Source of the DNA: Rebecca billardiae RCC1528
Taxonomy: Eukaryota; Haptophyta
NCBI GenBank assembly: GCA_965240325.2
Contig: OZ251247.1
Location: forward strand, 186,001-250,000
Reading direction: 5' to 3'
DNA length: 64,000 nt
The translations under genes and the position numbers were made by a program. This document shows positions 36,935 through 45,643 of this stretch, one piece after another; the first letter of the stretch is position 1, and each line of letters opens with the position of its first letter. Below the pieces are notes generated by a model that was given only the letters and a program-made list of their open reading frames with translations, was not told the origin of the DNA and made no database searches.

Positions 36935-36953
36935 TGCTAAGCCACGCAACTCA

Positions 36954-37053
36954 GGCGAGTCCAACTACTACTAACTTCGGCGAGTCCAACTACTACCAAC
37001 TTCGGCGAGTCCAACTACTACTAACTCAGGCGAGTCCAACTACTATTAACTTC
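36954..37053 (+). repeat. 25-nt minisatellite, four copies
   Basis: Unit GGCGAGTCCAACTACTACTA plus ACTTC (or ACTCA) is repeated four times with few changes, just outside the MITE-like element. Confidence 0.92.
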
Positions 37054-37790
37054 GGCCACAACATCACCCACCAGCTGCTGACCAAGAACAGGCTACACCA
37101 TCGTCCACCATGACCTGCCACTGACCAAGTAGGCGACGACATCATCCGCACCAGCTGCTGACCAAGTAGGGGACGGCCTGGCCGACGCCAACATGCTCAC
37201 TCGCCTTTGATTTCGTACCCATGCACTTCCTGGTGGGCCTGACGACGTCCGGACGACGACAACAACGACATCCGCCATGGGGACCAACATCAACGCGCTC
37301 ACACCACTGCCACTGCTGCAAGCTTCGACCAGTACCACTACAGACGAATCAGGAGAGCTGCGCCCTCGTGCCTGTGTCTTTAAATCATAGAATTGGTCCG
37401 GGCTGCCTGCATCTGATGCGCAGGCCAGTGCGTTGTGAACAGCGCAGGCCGGTGCATCTCCGGCCGGGGCACGCTAGTCGAGGACAGCGGCAACCTATTG
37501 AGCACAGCGCTGCCCAGAACACGCGATGCCAACCTAGCCCCCCGATGATCGGCGCTCGGCGCGCGGCCGCGCCGTAGGACAGTGCCCGCTGAAGTAAATC
37601 GCGCGGGGAGGAGCGGGCCCGTGCGGCTTGATGACCGAAGCTTCGCTCCGCTTCGAACCGGCGCGCAGCTTCTGCCGCCCCAGCGCGCTCCAGCTCTTCA
37701 GCAGCGACGAAGCGGCACCGGGCGGCGCAGCGGCGCTTGCGCAGCGCGCCGTTCGGAACCTGCGCGCGCGTTGTGCCCAGCGCCGCCAAG

Positions 37791-38736
37791 ATGCATCAGC
37801 GGCGCGCGTGCGCACCCCCGCACCACGCGCCGGGCGTGGGCGACGGCGGCATGCCGGCTGGCGCGCTCGCGGGCACCGCCCGGCACCCGCGCGCCGCGCC
37901 CGACCTCGCCGACCCCGCCGCCGCCTCCGCCGCCGCGGCCGACGTGGCCGTTGCCACCGGCGGCAGCGGCGGCGCGGCCGGCGCCGCGTGCGACGGCGGC
38001 GCCGGCGGCGCGTCGCCGATCGCGCGGCTGCCGGCGGACGTGCTGAGCGCGGTGCTCTCGCTCGACGCGTCCCCCGCGGACATGATCGCCGCGCAGCTCG
38101 TCTGCCGCGCGTGGCACGCCGCCCTCCTCTCGGACGAATCCGCATGGCAGAGCCTCGTGCTCCGCACCTGGCGGCTGGACGGCGACTCGCGCGGCGCGCG
38201 CAACCGCTACGGCGAGCGCTCGTGGCGCCGCGTGTTCCTCGCGTTCTCGCGGCGGTGGCGGCTGCCCGACACGCCGCACACCGCGCCCACGCGCACCGTC
38301 GTCTTTGGCCGCGGCGGCGGTCGGCTGGGCGGCGGCGTGGCGGCGGACGGCGCGCGCGCGCCGCGCGCGCTGGGCGGCGGCGGCGGCGGCGGCGGCAGCG
38401 CGGCGGCGGTGGCGCCGCCGCAGCCGCCGGCGCGCGTGGTGGCGTGGGTGTGCGTCGCGCACGCCGCGTCGGGCCAGCTGCCCACCAGCGCGCCCTTCGA
38501 CCCGCGCGAGGCAGCCGCGCTCGGCGGCTGGGCGGTGGAGCGCGTGGCGGCGTGGGCCGCGCAGGGGTACAGGCCCGGCGGCGGCGGTGGCGGTGGCGGC
38601 GGCGGCGCGCGCGCCTCGTCGTTCCTCCCGCTCAAGCTCGTGCTGCTCAACAACGGCGCCGCGCCCGTGCGCGTGCCGCTGCGCTCCGCCTCTCTCCTCA
38701 TGCGCTCCGCGGCCGCATCCGCATCCGCTGCTGGCA

Positions 38737-38769
<33 letters not shown>

Positions 38770-40172
38770 GTGGCGGCGGCGGCGGTGGCGGTGGGCTGCA
38801 GCCCGGTGGCGGCGATGGCGAGGACGACGCGGGTGGCGGCGGCGGTGGCGGCGGGTGCGTCGGGCGCATCCGCGTGGGCTGCGTGTGCGCGCGCATGCTC
38901 GCCTGCTACGCACCGCCGCCAAGCGACGGCGTCGGAGGGCCAAGCGCCGCCGCCGCGCACGCGGCCCACGCTCCCAACCTGCCGCATGCAGCGGCCGCGG
39001 GCGTCGCCGCGGCGGCGGCGGCGGTGCCCGGCTCAGCGGCGGCCGCGGTGGCGCAGCAGCACGAGGAGGCGGAGGAGGCGGAGGGCTGCCTGCTGTGCGG
39101 TGGCGTTGCGCTCGCGGGCGGCGGCCGCGTGCAGCCGCCGACCGCGCCCGCCGCGCCCGCGGGCGCGGACGGCGCGGCGGTGGGGGTGTGCGGCGGCTGC
39201 GTCGCCGCGGCGGAGGCGGAGGGCGGGCTGCGCATCGCGCGCCTCCCCGCGCCGCGCGCCTGGGGCGGCGATGGCGGCGGCGCGTCGGACGGCAGCGGCA
39301 GCGACCCGTGTGAGAGCGACGGCGAGGCGGGAGATTGCAATCTCCCGTGCGAGAGCGACGACGACGAGGGAGATTGCAATCTCCTGGGCGAGAGCGACGG
39401 CGACGAGCCGCGTGCCGGCGGCGACGTCGACGGCCCGGCCTTTGCAGACACGGAGCGCGCCGCGCTCTCATCCTCTGACGACGCCGACGCCGACGCCGAC
39501 GCGCCGAGCGCTCCCGCGAGCGGCGGCGGTGGCGGCGGCGGCGGCGCGCGAGTCCGCCCGCGGCGCAGCGCGCCTCTTTCGCCGCCGCACGTGCGCCGGC
39601 GGCGCGAGCCCGCGCCCTCGGCCGCGGCGCGCGCGCTCCAGCCCGGGGCGGAGATTGCAATCTCGCCGCGCCCGCCGCGCGCGCTGCGCCCCCTCGAGCC
39701 CGCCGTCCCGCCGCGCCACCTGGCGGTGATCGAGGCGTGGTTCCCCGTGTGTGACGAGGAGGAGGAGGCGGAGGCGGAGGCGGGCGGGGCGGCGCGGGCG
39801 GGCGGCTGGTGCGGCGGCGCGCCGTGCAGGTTCGAGCCGGAGGCGCTCGAGCTGTGCGAGGCGCTGGACGTGGCGCTGCGCACGCGCGCGCCGGGGAGAT
39901 TGCAATCTCCGCACGCGCCGCCCGCGCGGAGGCTGTGCGGGGCGCGCGGCCGCAGCGGCGGCGTTGGCGTTGGCGTTGGTGGCGGCGGCGTGGCGGCGTG
40001 TGGCGGCAGTCTGCGCACGGCACCGCGCGCCGCTGACGCCGCAGTCGCAGCAGCGAGCAGCAGCAGCGCCCCCAGCACGGTGCGCTGCGCCTTTGAGGGC
40101 GACGAGCGCGTGTGGGGTGCGTACGAGCGCGTCGACTCCAACTTCTGGGCACTCGCGCGGCCCACGTGGTGA
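37791..40172 (+). CDS. F-box protein, Gly/Ala-rich, with in-frame palindromes
   Basis: 793 residues. Residues 77-127 form a canonical F-box (ARLPADVLSAVLSLDASPAD, VCRAWHAALLSDESAWQSL), so it should bind Skp1. It lacks RCC1 blades and is unrelated to the cluster beyond the F-box. A conserved-looking region follows (RVVAWVCVAHAASGQLPTSA, FLPLKLVLLNNGAAPVRVPL), broken by Gly runs, then an acidic low-complexity half, and VRCAFEGDERVWGAYERVDS near the end. Four copies of GGAGATTGCAATCTCC lie in the coding sequence (39329, 39368, 39650, 39895) and are read as GDCNL twice, EIAIS once and RLQS once. The upstream TTG at 37737 is not a start. The final TGGTGA may instead be a GTGAGC splice donor, because CCCTAA repeats typical of local introns follow at once; a further exon is possible. 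Confidence 0.8.
39329..39910. repeat. Four GGAGATTGCAATCTCC palindromes within a coding region
   Basis: Copies lie at about 39329-39347, 39368-39384, 39650-39664 and 39895-39910. The core is perfect in all four, while flanking sequence is unrelated, so the palindrome itself is the repeated unit. It is the same sequence as in uS5m intron 1, 23 kb away. Confidence 0.95.
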
Positions 40173-40187
40173 GCGAACCCCAGCCCG

Positions 40188-40222
40188 AACCCTAGCCCTA
40201 ACCCTAACCCTAACCCTAGCCC
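40188..40222 (+). repeat. CCCTAA telomere-like run after the F-box frame
   Basis: CCCTAGCCCTAACCCTAACC and further units begin 15-20 bases after the F-box stop, in the same orientation relative to the gene as in the YY1-like intron 3. Confidence 0.9.
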
Positions 40223-42674
40223 TCGACTCCAACTCGATGGGCGCACGCGGTGACGTTACCACTGACGTCTGGCGTGGGTCTGACGTGGTGAGCTGTGACG
40301 TGCTGCCATCAAGGTGGAGAGGTGCGCGCAGCCCGCGACGGGCAGCGCGCAGCTGATGGCGCCCGGTGTCGGTGACCGGTCCGTGGATGCCAGACGATTA
40401 GAAGCTGGCAGCAGCCTGAGACTCGGCGTCCGCCCTGGCTGGTACGCTCCGCCATCGCACTCGCTTGTGCCCGCCGAGTAACGATGGCGGCGCAGTCCGG
40501 AGGAGTCCGGAGGAGAGTACCAGACAGGCGTCCGCCTTACACAGCACCTTGGCACGCCGCATGCACGCTCGGCTACTTGCAGCACGTGATGAAATCGGAA
40601 ATTGATTGTTCGTTCGATGATCGAGAAAATCCAGTAGGCAGCCCAAGATGGCGCCCGCGCGCCAGCTGGGCCGCCGCCTGGCCAAAGCTACGGCAGGCCT
40701 TCTGTGCCGGGGGTGGGTGGCACTGGGTTACCAATTATGAAAATCAATAGCAAACCCAGTGCCAGGCGGGTAGCAGTGGCACTGGGTCCCCATATGTCAT
40801 CATAGAAGAAGTGGCACTGGGTTCATAGAAGGGTGGCACTGGGTCACTTAGAGGTGGCACTGGGTTCGAATAGAGGTGGCACTGGGTTCAATAGAGAAGC
40901 CGCTCGCTCATACCAAACACCAGTCTCCAGATATGGACGAAAGTTGCGACGGTTCGCGAAGCGCACCGGCCCTCGCCAGCGCGGCCCGGTTTGGCACGAC
41001 GCGTCAACGCATCATGTCTTTCGTCAGCCACGCTCGTGCGGGTTCCGCGGCCTGCGGGCGTTCCAGCGGCTTGATATCCCGATGCGATGCGATGCATCGT
41101 GAGCAGGGAGCTCTGCTCAACCCTTTCCGATGGCAGGATCGTCTCCTCCATCCGCTCCTCGCAGTGGCCACGCGGCCGGGTCGCAGCGCGCGCTCTCGCA
41201 CGGGCGGGTGACGATGATTCGGGTGTTCCGACACCCCCATCGTCTGGCGTCTTCGCGAGTCAGGCGAGCGCTCGCCACTCTCGCATACATTTCACGTCTT
41301 GCATCGAGCTCGCCGTGTGTGGGTCGCCTGAAGCTGCGAGCGATCTTGTGGCCACTGCTACGCTCACGCCGCCAATCTGCATCGTTGTGCGGTGGTCGAG
41401 GTGCGGCCGAGCGCGCTTCAACGAGGTCAATCATCTCAACATCACAACGCCCCGCCGGGATATGCTGCCTGGGCATAACGGCGAAACGCAATCGGCTGCT
41501 GCGCACCGTCAGCTGCTGCTGCCATTTGGCGCTCACCTGCGTAGTTGTTCTCCATCTCATTGTCGTCGCGACGTAGCAGTGCAGAGTGCTGCAGTGCTCC
41601 CAAGTCCTGCTTTGCCGGCGCCGTGTTATCGTCGTCATCACGCTTCAGCTTCTGATCGGCTGATCGGCATCATGTGCCACATGGCACGGCGCCGACTGGC
41701 GACTGCGCCGCAGCGCCGGCAGCATCGAGACTCGAGTGAGCACGCTCCAGACTCACTGATAGAATCATACTCAGTCTGATTGAATTTACTCAGAAGTACG
41801 GATAGAGATTAGTCATTAGAGGGCCGCACGTCACGGCCGGAGCCGCTGCTTCATGTGCACCTCTCGACAGTTTGGCAGTGACAGTGATGGCACTGCCGAT
41901 GACAGCAGCCAATGCAAGTTCTAAGTCTCAGGACAGGGCAGTGCATGCTGGCAGTGCGGCGTGAGTCGCTGTGCTAATGGCGCAGCGGATGGCACTGCGT
42001 GAGCGGAGCGCGGCCGGGACGCTGTCGCTTACAGCAACCCGCCTGCATCGCCCCCTCACGCCGTCTGTCGCCATGACGGTGCCAGTCCAAGCGATGCGGC
42101 TGGTGGCGGTGGGTCGAGTGTTACAGCCGATGACTGCGCTGGCGGCGGCGCTCCTCGCCAACACCTCGGCGACGCTCAACCTGGATTATGTGTGCCCACG
42201 GCGCACGGGCGCAGCGACGCGTGCTGCGCGCGGTGTGTATCATCGCGGCGGAGGGGGAGAGAGCCGCGCGCGCGGAGCAGCACCCGCGTGCGGCGCCGCA
42301 GCAGTGGCGCCACAGCAGTGGCCGTCGCGCGAGGTTGCGGCCGTGGCCGGCGCGTGTGCCCGGCCGCGCGCACCGCCCCACTGCTGACAGTGCGTGTGGC
42401 AGGTGTGGCCGGGTGCGTGGCCGTGTGCCGCGTGGGCGAGTGGGCGCGCGCGCAATCAGGCAGGCCGCAGGGACTGTGCTGGCGTAGCAGTGGTAAGCAG
42501 CGGTGACTGCGGTGAGGCGCGCGGTAAGTACCGTTGTGGCGTGGGCTGACGGTGAGTGACACCTCCGCCGACCGCCGGTGCGGCCCGCGTGAGAGTGATA
42601 ACCGCATATTCACATCCTCCGATTCCTCCCTCTCTCTTTCCTTTCTCCCTCTTTTTCCCTCCCTCTTCTCCCCC
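40223..42674. other. 2.4-kb region without a recognised gene
   Basis: It holds the GTGGCACTGGGT repeat cluster at 40711-40891. Frames up to 230 codons at 41087-41779 lack motifs. 42605-42674 is a pyrimidine-rich tract (CCTCCCTCTCTCTTTCC) into which the copia element inserted. Confidence 0.55.
40711..40891. repeat. Cluster of GTGGCACTGGGT repeats
   Basis: Six direct copies of GTGGCACTGGGT (or GTGGCACTGGGTT) and one inverted ACCCAGTGCCA lie within 180 bases. Spacers are irregular (10-45 bases), often containing ATAGA. This is neither a simple tandem repeat nor part of a recognised gene. Confidence 0.92.
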
Positions 42675-43001
42675 TGTCAAAGGGTGAAGAGAGCGACAGG
42701 GCCGTGAGGCCCGAGAGCGTGACGAGGGGGGCGAGGATGCCCCGAGAGACGGAGGTTCGACTGATGCAACGCGAAGCGGTACGAACTGAACGAGCCGGTC
42801 ACTAGGGGGGCATCCGACAGTCCTAGGACCGTGTAGGAGGCACTGATAGCCATCAACGGGTAAGTCGTGAAATGAACCATGATGGGAGTAAGAGTGATGC
42901 CGACCTGATAACGAGAGTCGGCGTATGTGGTGTCCAGTGACGGTTGGTGATCCGGGTGTGTACGCACAGGAGAGCGAGTCCGGTAACGTTGGATCTTGAC
43001 A
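42675..43001 (-). repeat. 3' LTR of the copia element
   Basis: TGTCAAAGGG to CTTGACA on the plus strand. Positions 42732-42767 are repeated in inverted orientation inside the element at 45613-45648. Confidence 0.96.
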
Positions 43002-43267
43002 CCCCCACCCAATCGCAGCGGTGGTCGTACGAAACCTGGTCGACCCGAAGGGACTGGGTGTAGACGTGTGACCGTCGTGTGATTGTAGATGATGCGATGT
43101 TGCCGTATGGGATGCATGCGTCGGAGCGGTTGTCCGAGTAGACGATGTAGAAGTCGGGCGAGTCGGTGCCGGCAGCGTCTCCGTTCAGAAGAGACAGCGC
43201 GAGGTCAATGTGCGTCCGACGAGCGGCGACCGATGTAGCACTGGGACTTCGTGTGTGCGGCGAGGCC

Positions 43268-45643
43268 TTACATGCCCAGGATCTGAGCACGAAGTTTGAG
43301 GAAGGCGGCCGGGCCGAGCGGCTTGGTCATGATGTCGGCCGGGTTCTCGGTGCCGGGGATCAAGAAGAGCTTGACGGTGCCGGCGCGGGCGTGCTGACGG
43401 TTCCAGTGGTACTGGACGTCGATGTGCTTGGTGCGGTTGTGGTACTTCTCGTTGTCCGTGAGGTCCACCACAGCCTTGTTGTCCTCGAAGAGCTTGGTCG
43501 GCGCTAGCTGCGGGTAGCCGAGGTCGGTGAGCAGCTTGCGCATGAAGATGATCTCCTTGCCGGCGGAGGTGACGGCCATGTACTCAGCTTCGGTCGAGCT
43601 CAGAGCCGTCGTGCGCTGCTTCTCGCGGCGGCCGCTCACCGTCGAGCCGCAGAGGTGCATCACGTAGCCGGTGACAGACTTGCGCTCGTCGTGGAGGTCG
43701 TTGGCGTAGTCGGCGTCCACGTACGCGATGAGCGTGACGTCCGAGCCCGAGCGGAAGAAGAGGCCGAGGTTCGGCGTGCCGGCGAGGTAGCGGATGACGC
43801 GCTTGGCAGCCTCGAGGTGCTTCTTGCCCGGCTTGGACATGAAGTGGGTGAGCGTGCCGACGGCGTAGGCGATGTCCGGGCGAAACTGCGTGATGTGGAT
43901 GAGCGAGCCGACCACGGAGCGGAAGAACGTCGTCGTCTCCGCGTCGAGCGCGTCTGACTCGGAGCACGGGCCGAGCTTGAGGCCCTCGGTCATCGGCGTG
44001 TCGGACGTGTTGCAGTTCATGAAGCCCGTCTTCTCGAGGAGCTCGAGGATGTTCTTGGTGACGGTCACCATGATGCCGTCCTTGGAGCGCGTGAGCGTGG
44101 CCGACAGGTAGCCGTCGATGTCGGCCGTGATGGTCATCTTGTACGAGGATGTGATCTTCGAGATGAAGTGGTCGCAGGCGGTCGGGTCGTCGCTGTCGTC
44201 GAGGATGAGCATGTCGTCCACGTAGATGCACACGGCGATGATGCCCGACTGCGTGTTGAGGACATAGAGGCACGGGTCGGCCTGGCTCTGCGCGAACCCG
44301 TACTCCTTCATCCAGTCGTCGATCATGAGACGCCAGTTGCGGCCGGACTGCTTGAGACCGTAGAGGCTCTTGAGGAGGCGCAGCACGACGTCGCCCTTCG
44401 TCTTCGGCTTGTACCCGAGCGGCAGCTCGAGGTAGATCTCGTAGTCGATCGGCGCGTTGAGGTACGCCGTCGTGAAGTCGCCGTGGAAGAGGCGGCGCTG
44501 CTTGGCCGCGGCGATGGCGATGATCATCTTGAGGGTCTCGTAGCGGACGACCGAGGAGAAGGTCTCGTCGTAGTCGATGCCCTCGATCTGCGTGAAGCCC
44601 TTGCCCACGACGCGGGCCTTGAACCGCTTGATGTTGCCCTTCTTGTCGCGCTTGATGTTGAACACGGGCGCCGCCTTCAGCGTGCGCATCCCCGGCTTGC
44701 GCGGCACCTCCACCCACGTGTCGTTGGCCAGGATGGAGGCGTACTCGGCGTCGAGAGCGGCGGCGAACTGCGTCGCATGCGGGCCGTTGAGTGCTTGCAC
44801 CGCCGTCGGCGTGTCCGAGAGTCCGATGGCGAGCAGGAGCGCGTAGATGCGCGGCAGCTTGGAGTAAGTCGGCGACGCGACCGAGTTGACGTGTGCGCGC
44901 GCGCGCGTGCGAGATGAGGGCGGGTCGTCGTCGTTGAGCGCGTTGTCGACATCGAGGGAGTCCTCGGCGCCGGCGGCGTCGTCGTCAGCGTCTCCGACGT
45001 AGGCGTGCGGTGCGTCCCCCACCCGCTCAGCGTGTCCGAATGCGCCAGCGCCATCGCGGCGCCGGACGGCGCCGTGGGAACTTCCCCCATTACCCACATC
45101 GGCAGCATGGAGGTCGAGCGGCGGCGGCGTCGGCGGCAGCTGCGGCGCGGCGGCGAGCGGGTCGCGCGCGATGTGAGCGGCGTCGGGGTGGTCGACGTAG
45201 AGCGTGTCCTCGTCGAAGCGCACGTGGTGCGAGATGATGAACATGTCCGGGACGATCTGGCCGTCGCCGGGCACGCGCACGATGATCGCCTTCGTGTAGC
45301 GCGTGCGGTTCTTGGGCGGGACGTTCACCATGTGGCCGTCGTCGCCGTGGCCGACGTAGACGCCCATGACGGCGCGCGGGTCGAGCTTCTTGAAGTGCGT
45401 GTTCGGCGGCACGACGTAGGCGACGCAGCCGAAGACACGCAGCTGAGCGAGATCTGGCGGGAAGCCGCGCAGCAGCTCGAACGGCGTCTTGTCGAACGTC
45501 ACCGGCGTGGCGATGCGGCGGATGATGTACGCGGCGTGGCGCAGCGCGTCCTTGGCGTAGGCGTCGATGCGCAGCTTGGAGTGGAACAGGATCGAGCGCG
45601 CCGCGTTGAAGAGCATCAGTCGAACCTCCGTCTCTCGGGGCAT
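43268..45643 (-). CDS. Copia Pol remnant: integrase C-terminus, reverse transcriptase, RNase H
   Basis: 791 residues from ATG 45643. Residues 8-150 match the end of copia integrase (RLMLFNAARSILFHSKLRID, FDKTPFELLRG, LRVFGCVAYV), but the HHCC zinc site and the catalytic DDE core that should precede it are missing. The reverse transcriptase spans about 308-560, with FKARVVGKGFTQIEGIDYDE, LKSLYGLKQSGRNW and catalytic YVDD at 474-477. RNase H covers 640-780, with YVDADYAND, LSSTEAEYMA and FEDNKAVVDL. There are no internal stops. The start falls in a 36-base stretch that also occurs inverted in both LTRs, which marks the deletion junction. Confidence 0.95.
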   Translation of the reverse strand: MPRETEVRLMLFNAARSILFHSKLRIDAYAKDALRHAAYIIRRIATPVTFDKTPFELLRGFPPDLAQLRVFGCVAYVVPPNTHFKKLDPRAVMGVYVGHGDDGHMVNVPPKNRTRYTKAIIVRVPGDGQIVPDMFIISHHVRFDEDTLYVDHPDAAHIARDPLAAAPQLPPTPPPLDLHAADVGNGGSSHGAVRRRDGAGAFGHAERVGDAPHAYVGDADDDAAGAEDSLDVDNALNDDDPPSSRTRARAHVNSVASPTYSKLPRIYALLLAIGLSDTPTAVQALNGPHATQFAAALDAEYASILANDTWVEVPRKPGMRTLKAAPVFNIKRDKKGNIKRFKARVVGKGFTQIEGIDYDETFSSVVRYETLKMIIAIAAAKQRRLFHGDFTTAYLNAPIDYEIYLELPLGYKPKTKGDVVLRLLKSLYGLKQSGRNWRLMIDDWMKEYGFAQSQADPCLYVLNTQSGIIAVCIYVDDMLILDDSDDPTACDHFISKITSSYKMTITADIDGYLSATLTRSKDGIMVTVTKNILELLEKTGFMNCNTSDTPMTEGLKLGPCSESDALDAETTTFFRSVVGSLIHITQFRPDIAYAVGTLTHFMSKPGKKHLEAAKRVIRYLAGTPNLGLFFRSGSDVTLIAYVDADYANDLHDERKSVTGYVMHLCGSTVSGRREKQRTTALSSTEAEYMAVTSAGKEIIFMRKLLTDLGYPQLAPTKLFEDNKAVVDLTDNEKYHNRTKHIDVQYHWNRQHARAGTVKLFLIPGTENPADIMTKPLGPAAFLKLRAQILGM

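Larger units (their letters stand above)
35827..37790. other. Intergenic region holding a MITE-like element and a minisatellite
   Basis: No gene recognised. Contents recorded separately are an inverted-repeat element at 36025-36934 and a 25-nt tandem repeat at 36954-37053. CACCAGCTGCTGACCAAG occurs twice nearby (37067 and 37148). The promoter of the F-box gene at 37791 should lie at the right end. Confidence 0.6.
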
